From Centropus unirufus (lineage: Eukaryota > Chordata > Aves > Cuculiformes > Centropidae): a DNA stretch of 64,000 bases. The DNA lies in NCBI GenBank assembly GCA_013397695.1, contig VYZI01000236.1, positions 1,054,846 to 1,118,845 on the forward strand, in the 5' to 3' direction. Under the pieces are notes generated by a model. The model made no database searches and was not told where the DNA came from. It saw only the letters and a program-made list of their open reading frames with translations. Position numbers and translations under genes: made by a program. Numbering within the stretch: position 1 is the first letter of the stretch; the number at the start of each line of letters is the position of its first letter. Below, one piece after another: positions 12,701-27,700 of the stretch.

Positions 12701-15700
12701 TCTTTAAAAAGTCTGTATTTTACAGAAATTTTAACTCACAAATCAAATCAATAAAATAAAAAAAATAAAATTAAATTTTACATAATCCTAATTTTCAGAG
12801 CTTATGGGTGAAATCCTGTCCTGAAGGAAGGACATGGCATATCTCTTGTCACCAGGAGGGACAGGCTTACATTCCCTTTCACATCCAGCACGGGATGTGA
12901 AGTCTTAGTCAAGATTCATTGCCTGAAAGGCAAACTGTGATTTACCACAGAGGCTTCAGGGAGTCTCATATTGGATTTATGGCCAATGCTCAAAGTTTAT
13001 TGGGGCAGGATATACCAATTTCAGCTTGCCAAGCATCTAATTTAACAGATTTAACACTTCCCATACCTCATCTATACTCTTGTTGACAATAGGTTTGTCA
13101 GGCTCTCCACAAGCTGCTCTCAGTTCAGAGCCAAGGCTCACAACTGCTTCTAATTCTTCTTGTAGTCCATCAATTTCTTCTTTAGCAGCCTACAAAGAAA
13201 AAAAAATTCAACAATGCTAATACTAGCTTTAATAACCTATGTGCACCTTGCTTTCAAAGCTGGAATCCTGACGTGTTCTACCTTATTTTCTTTAAAGACA
13301 CCTGGACTTAAAATTGGATGTTGACATCATAAGCAATCCTTTGCAGGGTCAGAGTGAAATCAACTGACACCAGTCTAAATTAGAACAATGGCTTATGATG
13401 TCACTTTGCATGAGATGAAAAAAAATAAACAGGAAGTTTTCAATTAGATTTCTTTAATCAGAGTGTTTTCTTTTCCAGAGGTTATCATTCATCCTTCAAA
13501 TCTTTAACTTTCAAACAGAAATGATTACAGGGTCAGCGCTTAATACATCTGCACACCTTTCATTTAGCTGTTACGTATTACCCCAAGAATCTAAAGCATG
13601 TGTATCTTTTAGAAGTCTCAGTGACGCGCTCATTATACACATGTTTATGAACAGATATGTAAATATAATGACAGGCACACATTGCAGGCTCATTGTAGTT
13701 AAGCCCTGATACATGTTATTTACCGTAGACTCTTGAGATACCATTAGAGTAAAATGTCTATACAATTATCCCTCTTGGACTCTAAAAATGAAATATTCTC
13801 CTGGGGTATTTCATAGTAATTCTGACTTTCCTTTCCATCCTCTAAATAAAATACTTCATGTCACCAACACATTGTCTACTGACCTCAGCAGTTTCTTGCT
13901 GTTGCTTGACTACAGAGGGGTCAACTCCAGGTCCTTCCAGTTCTCGAATGAAGTCCTGAGTATCTTTAATTGTAGCTACAAGAGCCATGTGATCACACCA
14001 AAACTTTTCAGCAAGTTCCATTACATCCAACAATTTGGCCTCCCTTTCCTCAGTCAAGGTCTGGATGTCTTCCCAAATGAAGACCATTTGGTCGAGTTTA
14101 TCTTGAACAGCTAAACAGCAAAGAAACTAGATTACTACCTTGGCAAGAAATTCTTGGCCATAAATCTCGCTACACTTCTATGGCAGAAACATATGTGTAC
14201 ATTTTAACATTTAGACTCCAGAGTTGTTTCTTTACAGGACTCCTTATGATGTTAAATGGAAACAACCAGCGTGGCCTTTAAAAATAAGAGAAAGGTCATA
14301 GCCACGATGAATTATTTTAAACAGATGCTTTGCTTTTATAAATCTTTAGCAGCTTCTCTAGGAGAGCATAATCCCCAGATTAGTGGTCATCAGAAATGAA
14401 GATTTTAATGTGCTGCAGCTCGCTGCATTTCCAATACATGAGACTTTTCTCAGATTACTACCTTTAGCAGATATATCCTTATCAGCTCCTTCTGAGCGAG
14501 CAATCATTTCTTCCCCTCTCTGTTGAAGTGTCTCATACACTGGCTGAAGCTTTTCCAGATCCACTGACACGTTTTTATTTTCACTGATTTGCTCTTTAAT
14601 CTTCTCAACCTCTGCCGAGATTGAAGGTGGCTGCCTCAGACGTTCAACTATGCGTTTCAGGCTCTCAAGGGTTTGATCTATCTTGTCATGAAACTGGGAG
14701 GGTGGTAAAGGACAGAAAGAAGTGGCGGAAGTATTAGAAAAATGGCATCTGAAGATCTCCTGGAAAAAAATACTTTAAAATTAACATATTTAACAGCTCT
14801 ATCCAACACAGATGTGTGCAATTTGCAATACTCCTCTCATGGGAGTTGGAACTAAATGATGTTTAAGGTTCCTTCCAACCCAAACTATTCTATGATTCTA
14901 TATATTAGGAAAGAATTCTTCATGATGAAGGTGGTGAGGCACTGGCACAGGCTGCCCAGGGAAGCTGTGGATGGTGCCTCCCTGTGCACCGAGGCCAGGA
15001 AGGATGGGACCTTGAGCCACCCAGTCTGGTGGGAGGTGTCCCTGCCCATGGCAGGTGGGGCTGGAACTGGATGATCTTTAAGGTCCCTTCCAACCCAAAC
15101 CATTCTTTCCCTCTTTTAATACCTAAACTATAAAAGGACGCTCCATCTGAAGATATTATACATGGAGCAGAAACTATTTGCATTTAGTCCTGCATAATTC
15201 ATACAGTATTTTGTACCTTATTCTGGATATCCATGGCTTTCTGACTTAGTAATTGTAGAACATTTTTACCTTAATATTCAATACATACTTTTTTTTCATA
15301 TCGGGACCAAAATACTGGCATATACCTAACAATTAAGATTTAACAGGTAAGGTCATTGAGAAAGACATCTGTTAGTGTCCAGGTGGTGCTTAGCTGTGCA
15401 GTAAAGGTACATTACTTTCTGCAACCAAAAGCACACAGCAGTGTGCATGGTGTTCACCTACATTCGACCCAGCCCCCATAGGTGTCCACAAACTCAATTA
15501 CAGCTACATTAACATCGTTCATCCTTTGGTACAGATCCAGAGTCAGCCTTTTTGGACACATTCCTAGAGATTTGAGTTTCCTAAAACATATCTCATCACC
15601 ATGACCCTTTCATATTACAGAAATTAATACATTGTGGGGGCATGATCCTCTGGGATCTACAAAAAGCACGCTTGACGACACTTGGGAAAGGTGCTAGAAA

Positions 15701-18700
15701 GAGCAGAGCAATCCAAGATTACCTTATGTGGACAAAGAGCTACATCCTCTCTATTCAAAGGAATTTAAGCAAGACAAATGTAATTACTTTTTCCCACCAT
15801 GCAAAACTCTCCAAACAAGACCCTATGACGAGTGTTACAATCTCACAGTTTTTGTTAGAAGTATGAATATCACAAACGCCAGCAAAATGTGTTATAAAAG
15901 TAGCCTTCCCGCATTCAAGACTCCTGAAGAATTAATTGTGGCAACAGAACTTTAGAAAGTCATAGAAAAAGAAATTATATTGGCAAATTCAGGTCTAATT
16001 GTAGGACACAGAGATTACATTTTAGAATTGCCAGGGCATTCAGTCGACCTCCTGGTACTTACATTTCAATGAATGCGACAAGGTGGCTTAGAACTTAAAA
16101 GGAAGAAAATGCAAGTCATTACAACCTCTCATCTTGGCTCCATAGGTTATGTCCTGCCTTTGATACTAAACGCAGTTAAATACAATTTAAAAGCTGAAGA
16201 GTTAAATCATTCTTCCAGGACTGTCTAGACAAACATTGGCATAGGCATCACAGTACAGAGCCATGATAATATCTATTTAGGCACCTTAATAAAAAAAGTT
16301 GATTATATAAAATTACACTCTGTGCATTACAATGCTTTCCTTTGCCACCAGGATATATATTTATGATATAAAATGTCCCTTAAACTATTACATAAATCAG
16401 TCTTTTCTCAACATCTGATTATATCCAAGCTGTTACCAAAGAATGCATTTTTATTCTTGCTTTCTGTCCTTGGCCAGTTCAACATGTAAATATCTATCAC
16501 ACGCAAAGCATTGAATTTTGGGTAGATGAGGTTCTTAATTAAGGATACGATTTAGTGGCAGACAGGTACAGTTGTACACAATGATCTCAGAGGTCTTTTC
16601 CAACCTGGTGATTCTATGATTCTATGAATGCTAAATAAATGCCTTGATTTTCAAATGTGCTCAATCCTTCAAATCGGGGGAGCATTGAGCATTTATGGTA
16701 AACACTGAAACTAAATAATCAGGCACCTTTCAGGTATGTGACTAAGAAAGGTGTTCAGAATAACTTGAAGTACAATATAATGCCTATAACAAGTTCAAAA
16801 GCAGGATGACATCTGATGTCACTTCTTTTTCCTTAGCTTCTTAAATTTGGTCTGCAGGGGCAAGGATTATGGTATTAAGTACAATGACCTACGACAAAAA
16901 GTATTTAGAATGTAGACTTGATGTGAACTTTAAGGCGTATTTCTTAATTTAGAATTTTAGGCCTGAGCAGAATACAGCATTTAATGCCCAGTGAAAAGAG
17001 GAAACAGGGAATTTCCTATAAAGACAGCAATGTAGAATGAAGTATTTTTACTTAAGTTTCAGTATGGGTTCATGTCATAGTTTCAGTGAATTCTTTTACA
17101 AGTAAAATCTTTTAAAAACTAGTATTTTAAAAAAAAATCTAGTCTTTTTTTAAAAAAATCTTTTTTACTCTCAGGGAGAGTAAAAGAATCTTTTTAAAAG
17201 ATTTAAAGGAGTAAAAGTTTGGCCTTAATGACAATTAACCCAATACTGAAAACTCATAGAATGTGATAACTAACAAAATTCTATCAAGGTTCAGTGCAGA
17301 GGCTGATGAACCTAAGATACTCAGCTTTGAAGAACTTAATCTGAATTTTATGCTTATAGAGACAGTTTTTGAGGTCTAACTCAGCTGACAATACTTTTAG
17401 ATAACAATTCAAGCATGTTACATCAAGTTCTTGTGGGTCTGCAATGAAGACCAAATGCTGTTATCACAGTCAAATGACCCTTTAGCACCAGTGGTGACTC
17501 TAAACAAGTTTGAGATATAACTAGGCTCAAGTTAACTGATAAACACTGACGTCCTCATACAAAACACCAGTCGCTAACATACCAGCAAGAGAAAACTGAA
17601 TAAAGTGAAAATGAATTCCCCCATTTTCAGGCCAATGGCTCCTTTCTTTACTTCAAAATCAAGCAGCAGGAACATTTCTCAACTGCAGCAGTTGTAATAC
17701 TGACCAATATAGAAAATTATAACCCCATAAGACGTAGAAAAATCAATGTCATAAGCAGTGATATGAACGTTCACAGGCCATTAGGTTGAAAAATACAGAT
17801 AAAACCCAGCAGTTTGGTCCTGATGTGCACATATAAGATGACAATGTCTGTCTTTCCATTTGAATGAATTCAATTATACATTAAAAACTTAAATTAATAC
17901 CTGGGTACACTGGGAAATGGCTTCATCCAACGCCAGGGCTCGCTTTTTCACGTCTTCCTTAATTTTACTGTAAAGGGTGTCAGCTGCCACATACTTCTCT
18001 TGGATGGAGAAACCTTCTCCTGGGCTTAGCTCCAGCAACTGAGGCCCAGTTTTGTTCATCTTATCTATATGAGGCTTGTGCTCAGCGATCAGCTCACGCA
18101 GTTGCTATAACAAACAAAACAACTTATCAGTTTCTTATGCTCACACCACCACATTACAGCTGTCCACACTTTAACACATCCAGCTGGCATGAAATCCCAA
18201 ACAAACACCCTTCATCCTAATATACGGCACAAATAATATCAAATAAAGTCAGTGGCTGCTCTGCCAGTGATGACTCCCATTCCAGCATAGTTATCCAGGG
18301 ATGAAACATCACAATTGGAGATGCACTGGAAAGGTCCAGGCAAGACTCTTGAAGGACATATGATTACAAGTAAAATATAAGATGCTAACTACGCACAGGC
18401 TGCTGGCAATTGACATTCCCCATCATATTTTGTAACTATAACGACAGAAATGGCAACACTATCGTACGTGAAGGCTTTTCGTGTTGGTATTTGACACTTG
18501 CCACAAAGCCTTCCATGGGAGGTGATTCTGCCCATTCACTTGGCACTGGGGAGGCCGCACCTCGAATCCTGGGTTCAATTCTGGGCCCCTGACTCCAAGA
18601 AGGACATTGAGGTCCTGGAGTGTGGCCAGAGAAGAGCAACAAAGCTGGGAAAGGGGGTGGAGAACAAGGGTTATGAGGAGCGTCTGAGGGAGCTGGGGTT

Positions 18701-21700
18701 GTTGAGGCTGGAGAAGAGGAGGCTGAGGAGAGACCTCATCCCTGCCTGGAGCTGCCTGGAAGGAGGGTGTGGAGACGTGGGTGCTGGTCTCTTCTCCCAA
18801 GTTACAGGGGATGCGACAAGGGGGAATGGCCTCAAGCTGCACCAGGGGAGGGTCAGAGTGGACATTGGGAAAAACTTCTTAGCCACAGGGGTCCTTAGGC
18901 CCTGGCAGAGGCTGCCCAGGGAGGCGTTGGATGGAATCCCCATCCCTGGAGGTGTTTGACAGCCAGGCAGATGGGGCGCTCAGGGATCTGGTTTAGTGGG
19001 TTTACAGGTATGGTTGGACTCAATAATCTTGGAGATCTTTTTCAACCTGGTTATTCTATGAAGAGCATCACTGAAAGACATACTGACATTGCAGGAATAT
19101 TAATTTAAATTATCCTCGATTTAAGAAGAGCTAACTAGCACAAGGGAAGGTCAAAGAAATCAGTTTAAAGGCCAAAAGGACAAGGAAGACTGATCAGTAG
19201 AAACCTGTCAACCTAGTTCAGCAGACTCCTCTCTGTTCACAAGACCCTTCTCTGTCTTCACAGCAGTGCCACTACTTAACTGACACAAAGGTTAGCAAGT
19301 AATTCATAAGTAAATTAAGTTTGATCTTGGTTGGATACTCCCTCTCATCAACCCAAAGTAAGTCAAACTATGCAAAAGACCGTAGAGAGACTTGTGGAAA
19401 TTCAAGGTCACAAGGTGTCTTCCAACTTGCCTAATCATTTGGGGTTTGTTTACTCACACTCACAGACCTGATAAAAAGGAATGTTATTTTTTGCAGGGTT
19501 AGCTCAATCTTTCCCTCCAGTTCTATTTATTTTCTCAGCTCATTCCTCCCTTTTCAGAAAAATCCCACTGTCTGAGGCACCGTCCCTCATGGTGCTGTTT
19601 ACTCCACGTGTTTTTCTCCGATAGGTCCTGTGCGGGAACAAGAGAGGCCCAGGCTTTGTTCCTCCCAGCTCAGAGTTTGTTTAAATTAATGAGCACGCAG
19701 AAAAGGGCCATTATCAGCCTCAGTGTAAATAAATCCTCTTCTCTTCAAGTAAGGTCCTTTCCTTAAAAAGAAATCCCAGTACTGACTTGCTTCCTTGCTC
19801 CTCCCCAGAAGAGAAGAGGTTGAGAAGGTTGAAAAAGCCATGACCACAACTCTGTACAGTCCCTGATGGCAACAGTGATGAAAATACAAGCCCCTGACTC
19901 TGGTTGCTTAATGAGAATGTAACTCTAGTTGCATACTTTGCAGTAAGAAAAACGTTGATTAGCAGAGTGGAGGAAAAGGTGAAACTCGGAACAGTTTGAA
20001 AGCTTTTGGAGAACAATTTTCTGTTTTATTTTTTTGCGCACAAATAGTTGATTTGACACAAGGCCACAAGAGTGCACATTTCTGAGTCCAAACCTCGTGC
20101 TAGGCCTGCAGCTCAGTTCAAACCAACTTGACTCCGTGTTTCTTGCATAGAATCAACTCTAAGAATTCCACGACTTGGACCAAAGACAGGCATCAGTGAA
20201 AATATCAGAACAGAAATCTCAATGAATACAGAAAACTCTTCCCAATTCACATTCAGAACCACTTTTTTTTTAAATAGAACAATAAATGATTTGGTCTTCT
20301 CCATGACCTACTCTGGGGTAAATAGTTGAAGTAAACAAGTATTTCAAATCAGATCACATGTTAAAATTGCCTGACATTAAGTAGTTAACAAACAAATCTC
20401 AGTTAATGGCATAGCCCAGGGAAAATGCAAAATCAGAAGTCCATGTGAAGGGCCTCTCATGCACGCAAAGTGATTAAAGTCGATTGGGAAGAATCCTGCA
20501 AGGAAAGTCCGCGTGATTTGGTTCACGGTGACTAATCAAGGCAGTTTGTAATTCTCGTGGTAGATAGCTCGTCTTAATAGAGCCTGTTCATTTATTGTGG
20601 ACTTAATAGGAAGACAAATGAGTGAAGCCAGTGTTTACCAGTACACAAGTGACACAACTTCATTAACTGGGATCTGAGCAAAGAAGGCTTTGAAGCCAGG
20701 GTTCCTCTTATCTAACTTGAGTCACTTAATTGAGGCTGCTACAATAAAAAAAAACCCTAGTTACTCTGTGCTGAGTAGGGAGAGACAGGTATCTCCAGTG
20801 TCCATAGGGGTTTTGCATGCACCAGATCAGGCAGGTTTTTAACCTCAGTGGGAAACACCTGATTCCTGGTGATACTGGTACCCATAAATGAAATGGACTC
20901 ATTTTTATCCCAGCTGATTATTCCCCCATGTAACAAAAGCCCACATGGTGGGCAGCCTACCACACTGTTGCCTCTTTTTTGTGATGTCATGGAAAACATT
21001 TCTTTTAATTATTACACAATAAATATCCTTGACATGATTATGGGATCCACTGGGACCCAAGAAATCAATTCTTGGCCTTCTAACTGCCCATCTTCCCAGC
21101 TCTGCTAAGTTGAGTTCCAATGATTCCAACCAAAAGAAAAGCCAGATCTTTCACATGTACACAGACTGTTCCCACAAAGGCAGCATCTCACTTTCAGCTG
21201 ACAGCAGGTACTCCAGTTCTTCAGTCAGCTTTTTGGCCTTATTTTTCTTCTTGTTACAACAGCCCATGTCTCCTCTTTCTGTGTATAGGTTTGGTTTGCT
21301 CTAATAGTGACACATCAATGTGTACTGCAAAATATACTTCGTAACTATCAAGTTTTGTGTGCTCAGTTTTCTGACTGCAATGACAATTTTGCCCCCTTTT
21401 ATGCTTAGACGTTGTTTGCTGCCTTCCCCAGATAATTTTGTTTTCACGCATAGCTTAAAGAAACAGAAGTATGACTGAAAATTAATTTTTACCATTATTT
21501 AAAATAATTTTTGGGTTTTTTTCAACAGAATTATGTTTCCAGCACTTAGCAGAGTACTCAACAGCTCTCAGCAGAATTAGTACTTGCCTTTTGACACGTT
21601 CTCAAAACTAGCCAAACACTTACCCTGTGCTCTTCTTGTTGTTGCTTTAAAGTTTCATATTCAAGGGCTGGCGCAGGAAGCTGAGCAATGATCATTTCTG

Positions 21701-24700
21701 TCTCAGTTAACCATGGCCAAAGCTCTTCATAAGTCTCCCAGAACTGGTTAACGAGGGACTGAGCCCGTTCTAGCTGGAGATTTCTCTCAGAGTTCATTTG
21801 ACAGACTGTGTCGTATTTCTGCAAGAGGCTTTTAATTTTTTTCTGTAAAATAATAGAAAGAAATAACAGCAAGGTATGCTTTCCTAGACATAGGTTACAT
21901 CCATTTCTAAACAACCTTTGATAATTACAGCACCAAACTACAATGAAACTAGTTTTAGTTATGATAGTGTTTCTAATGTATCAGTGTTTAAGGTGGCCAG
22001 ATTCAATATTAAGGGAGATCAAAATCTGGCAGAGTACTTTTAAAATAATTAGAATATATTTAATGACATTTCATTTGTCAATAACACTTTACGCACGGGG
22101 CTTGCAGTGAAGCTGCAAATGGCTTGACTGTAGGACCTAATCCCACTTCCCTACTGAAGATGTTTATCTTCAGTGACACTTGGCAAGAACTAAGTTTTCC
22201 ACACTGTTTCTGAATCAAAGCATCATGAACAGTGCACAAGAACCTGTTTTCTGTTAAAAAAACCTGACAAGAGAACAGGGTATACCATTGTGCTTACAGC
22301 TCACAAACACATAACAGAAACCACAAAACGCTATTTTACACATCAGCATACATCAATTAATGAGGATCTGTTACTATTAATGATATGACAGAAGTAAAAG
22401 ACTTAAACATTACAAATCTACTGTATTTGGGCATGTGATAATGAAGTATCAACCAGCTCTACATTTTTTTCTTGTGGAAAACTGCCCATGTTACCATTTT
22501 TAGGAAAGGTTATAAGCAACAATGCACTTAAACCAAAGCCTTGGGAAAACCAGACGTGTCAGCAAGCTGTTGGATGTGAAGTAAAGAATTTTTTTGGCTG
22601 AACGAGCTATCGTTTCATTTGTTATGTCTTGGATGTAAATTAAGTCTAGAGATGCTATCCAAAGGACAACACATAACCTAACACACAGATATACTGTATT
22701 TTTGATACATACAAATATTTAATTGACTCATATAAACGTGCTCTCCCTTATGACTACAGTTTCATAGAGAGAACATCTCATCTATTTTGAAATCACTTTA
22801 GAGCAAATCAAATTTATTCAGAGATTCTGCAGCAGAGCACAATTAGTGAAGCGCTGTTGTTCAAGGACAGTGGTCACTGGAAGGATTAAGATTTATACAA
22901 CATATCCAGCCTCACTGTAATTTAGCAAAAAAACCCAACACACAACTAACCCATACTTAAATGTCAACATGAAAACTTTGTCTACACATACAGCCCCAAC
23001 ATCAAGCCCTGTGTTTGTGTGCAATCTACAAAGGCATAAGAATGCCTTTCACGGGCTGTGTTAGTTAAAAGGATGGAATAATCTTGGCAAGTAAGGTCCA
23101 CGCTGAAATCAGCAGATAGGAAAGATCCACGCTGGGGTGCACAGCCAGTGAACTGGGGACAGAAACACCCACGCTTAGAGCGCCTCCGACCCAAGGGAAC
23201 TGGGGATGATAAACAGTCAGATTCCACACACACCACTGCTGGTGACTAATACCTCTTCACTTCATCATCCACTGGTTAAAATACTATTTACCACGGATGA
23301 AGATGATAAATCAGGCATCAAATTAGTTTCAGGTAACAAACCTAGTATGCAGTGTTTGCTCTTTGAGCATCCTGAAGGAGAGAGATACACAACAGCATTT
23401 TTTCTAGTATTACACACCTCAGACTAGAAGTGGCTATAATTCATTCTTTTTAATTTTAATATCAAAAAGACACTATAGGAATCCTTCTGCATATGTATTG
23501 TCTGCGTTTCTACTGCCTTAACTGTAATTTAAGGAACTTTACCTTCATGGTCTGTTTCTCTTCTTCAGTGCACGTGTTCATAATCTTATCCCCAGATTTA
23601 ACAAGCTCATCAATAGTATCTTTGTGCTTCAAAATTTCCATGGTAAAAGCCTTGAAACACAATAAAAATTGGTCAGAAATAGAGCATACGAAGCAAAAAC
23701 TACTTCTGCAGTGCATTATGATGGACTGAAAATTAAATCATGCCAGTACATTTTCTAGATGGAGAGCGTGCCGGCCAATAATTAGCATGACAGTTGGAAA
23801 TGCATTTCTTTTACCTTTTGAACTTGTAGCTGAGCTGTGGTCTGGTCTTGCTCAAGCCTAATATCACCCAGAGACATCAGTTTCTTTTCTGTTTCTGCAA
23901 TCCAGGCGAATTCAGCATCAGCTGCTTGATCAAACTAAATGAGGGAGACATTAATTAGTTCAGAAGTTCTATTGACGTGAATTTAGAATGGCTGTTTCTA
24001 ATAATGTAGAGAAGAATAAAAAGCATATTTTAGAAATGTTAGAAAGATAAAGGCCCGCTTTCTATATGAGGGTTTTATTTTAATGAAATTCAAAGCCTAA
24101 AATGGTTAGGAGGGATTGTGATACAAACAGCTTAACTCATAAGCGTGACAAAGCAACAGGAGTAAATACAGTTTTCCAAAGCCTACAGGTCTCCAATAGA
24201 CACAGGAAAATAAAAATCGTTATAATTTTAGAATATTAGACTGTTTATTTTCATTTTATTCTACTTTCAGGTGTCTTTTTCATTTCTACATCTATTATTA
24301 CTGCTAGTGCTGCAATTATCCTACAAGCTTTGTTATTAAATGATAAAAGGCAAAACAATCAGAATTCAACTAAATCAGTGGAAAGACCTCACAGGATTTC
24401 ATCCAAAACCAGACCTTGGATTAAATGCAGAAATTCTTCGGGGCATTTGGGTGCAGGCAGGCCTTTTCCTGAAAGATTCACTTTTGATGACTATTAGTCA
24501 ACACTTAAATGTTTCAGAAATGACCTCAAAGCCCTAAAGTTATGAGAGGATTTAAAGGATCTTTTTCTTACTGACTTGGAAGGGAGAGCATGAGATCCTG
24601 TAAAGAAGTACCCGGCGATCTGAAAATTGACTGCTGAAAAGTAAGAAAGAACCCCGAACAAATCACACATTCTTTCTGTAGCTCAAGTGTAATGGCACGT

Positions 24701-27700
24701 ATCTCAGTACACACATGCTACAGCACTCGATGGAGGCAGCTTGCACTGAAGCCACAGAGAATGTTACATGGGACAATCAGATGCACCAGAGTCATCACAG
24801 AAACAACTAAGAACTAATTTATTTATTCGCTTGTTTTCATCTCTGACCCCCACTGCAATTTAGCTGAACATTAACATAGCCCTGAGTTATCCTGAAAGGC
24901 TATCAGGATGTTTTGGGGCAGAACCTGCTACTTGGATTGTTGATGCCCAGACTTTCCTCACAAATCTTTCTGACCACTCTCAGTCCCTCCTGTCTCAAAT
25001 CTGCTGGTCTGTGCCTTGGTGGCTGCAGACCACGGCAGCCTTGCTCCTGGATCATAGCTGGAGCTCACTTTAGCCACTAAATCAGTCTTGCCTTAGTGGT
25101 TAATCATGAGTCACACAAAAACAAAAGAAGCAGTCCTGAGATTTCATTCTTTATGACTCAATCTTTTTCAGCTTTTATAATCCATCTGTTACATGAAAGG
25201 AGGCACAAGCATTCTTTTTCACTAGATGTCACTTCTCATTTAAAGCTACACAAAGTAAGTTTTGTCCTAGATATTGTGACTTCCTAAGAGAAAGGTATGT
25301 TCTGAAACAATCAGTACTGTAAACATTGGCACAGAGCACACGCACCAGTGGCAGCTAAACCCTGGCTTTAGAAACTGCAATTCAAAACCAAGCTCTTCAG
25401 GAGCCCATCTAGTTATGATCAAGTGAAAAAGGTGATTTCAAATGTCCTTGATGTACAATTAACTGCAATAGAACTTCCTGACACCAAATATCTGGGTGTA
25501 TATAAGTAATACATAGAACATATATATTCTATATATTCCCTATATAGAATATAGAGAAAATATTTAATGGAAATAACAAAACTCAGGCATGGCAGCGAAA
25601 CTTCTAGGTTACACAGCACTGAGGGAAGACAAGACTGTAAACCCCATTTGCTGAGGATACAGAATTTACAATTCGTGCTGTTCAACTGTAACATCAAGGA
25701 ATAAAAAGCACAAAATTGGTACTCTCGGCATCCAAAATTTGAAGTGTTTTCTTCCTACTATGTATGAAAGTTATTTATGAGCCCGAAACTTCACTTGAGT
25801 CACTATAAAATCATGTATTCATTCCAACCCAGTTTAACCAAGCATACCTAATTGTGGCACTTTTTCTCCTATCCAGGACTGATTGAATTCTGAATAAAAT
25901 GCCACTGTGACTTGCTCTGTGAATGCTTTCTAAAGCATTCTCTGTGGCTGCTTTTGAGTGAAGAACAAAAGTAGAATATGACCTTCTGCTTCCACGCAGC
26001 CCTCCTTCACTAGGGTCAGAGAACAACCAATGCCTTCCCTATTGAGAAATCAAGATGAAAACAAGCAGCTAAATTTATCTCAAGGATAATCCTATCTATC
26101 TGGGAGCAGTTTTCCCCAGGCAGTTAAAATGCAGGACATTGCATTTGTCTATTAAGGCTCCCAGCTTCCATTCACAACATGAAACAACATGCTTCCCCAT
26201 TCACATAGCTGATCACCTTGGGCCAGCAACTTTAGCATGAACCCCACACTATTGCCATTGAACCCTCAGGTTCTTAGGGGCTTTGACCCCACCCAAAACT
26301 TTCTAAAAATCCAGGCACTAGAACAAGTTGCCACAAGGTGAGCTTACAGAGTACTACCTTCATTTTGCATGGTCTTTCTCTGAGCCAAATGGAAAATAGC
26401 TTTTTCTACGCTGGAAGCATACTAAGCCCCTTCATATTTATCGCAGGAAACTGTATAGGAGCTGGACTGAAGTGAAGGTTGGGGTATGCAGGACTAGGGT
26501 GCGATGTGCCCTCACAATGTTAGCCTGTGGAGGAGCAGCTCTGGGCCTTTAATGCCTGGACCTGAATTTGCTGAACTTGTGCTAAGAGATGCAACACACT
26601 CATGGAATTCAGGGAAGTTGAAGGAGGGCTAGTGTGCACTCTCCTGTCAAACCTTATCACTCACTGAAAACCCAGCCCTACCTTTTTTGAGGATTTGGTT
26701 AATGAGACAAGATAATATTCAAAGCAACCCCCTTGAAAAGAAGCAGAAGTGATTTTTTAACCTAAGTTACATTTACTGGCAGACCCTCTTGTCGGCTTTC
26801 AGCAAACTCTGCAAACATCAAACATACTTTCGCCTTGTTCTCTTACAACCGGTTATGGCAACTACTAACAGAAACAGAAATCTCCACCAATATCTTTATC
26901 TCTGAACTGAAAAAGTGAGCTTCCACAATGCATTTATAAGCATGCTTAAGCATACAAGTATTTAGTGATGATATTAGAGTGGTAGTTCTCAAAGTGGACC
27001 CATATACATAAGGCTCTGTCCATGTACAGAAGCCTCTGCATATTAAATAACTCAATTTTTGAGCCCCAAGAAGAGCATCGCAGATATGAATAAAAGCAAA
27101 TGTTATTTAAATCCTCCGGTACAGCCTGAACAAGATGATCCAGCTTTTAATTGTGGAAAGTACAGTGAAGGTAGACAATCAGCTGATGCTAAAAGGTGTG
27201 GCAGCCGTAGTGATTTCAGTGCTGCTGCCAGTAAAATTGGCTGGAGATCTGGACCACACTTTACTTAAGGCAACATGATCTATAAAAATAATTCAGTTTA
27301 CTTAGTCAGACTCCCCCGCAAGGAGCCATAGGATAGGCAAGCAATTTTAGCTACGATATCAATATTTGTGCCAGAAAAAAGGCAGACAACTGCAACACTG
27401 CACAGATTAGCTGAGTTCTCGTGCTCTTATCTTACCAGTGGAGTCCCATTTCATTCAAACAGGCCTTTTGCTGCTCAAGCACAACAAACTTTTGGCATCA
27501 TTATTACCGGACATCTTTTGTTCAGGTCCACATGGCGAGAGATTATTGCCCCAAGAACAGTTTTCAGTACCTGCTGGAATCTCAGGATGGCAGCATCAAT
27601 CTCATCCACCTTCTGCGAAATCGTGTCACTCACTAATCTGTACCGTTCGTTGTCCTCCGTTATCAACTTGTCGAGCCCCTCTCTGGCCCTCCACGGCACC

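Larger units (their letters stand above)
14694..17900 (-). other. DST: Intron w23-w24
   Basis: 3.2 kb with the tandem CR1 tails (14844-15104), a CR1 remnant (16520-16627) and a T/A-rich inverted repeat (17163-17185). The rest is not recognised. Confidence 0.85.

Noticed and set aside
18498..18959. 153-codon plus-strand open frame, with similar frames at 49940-50500 and 50036-50347
   Set aside because: All are translations of CR1 sequence on one strand or the other.
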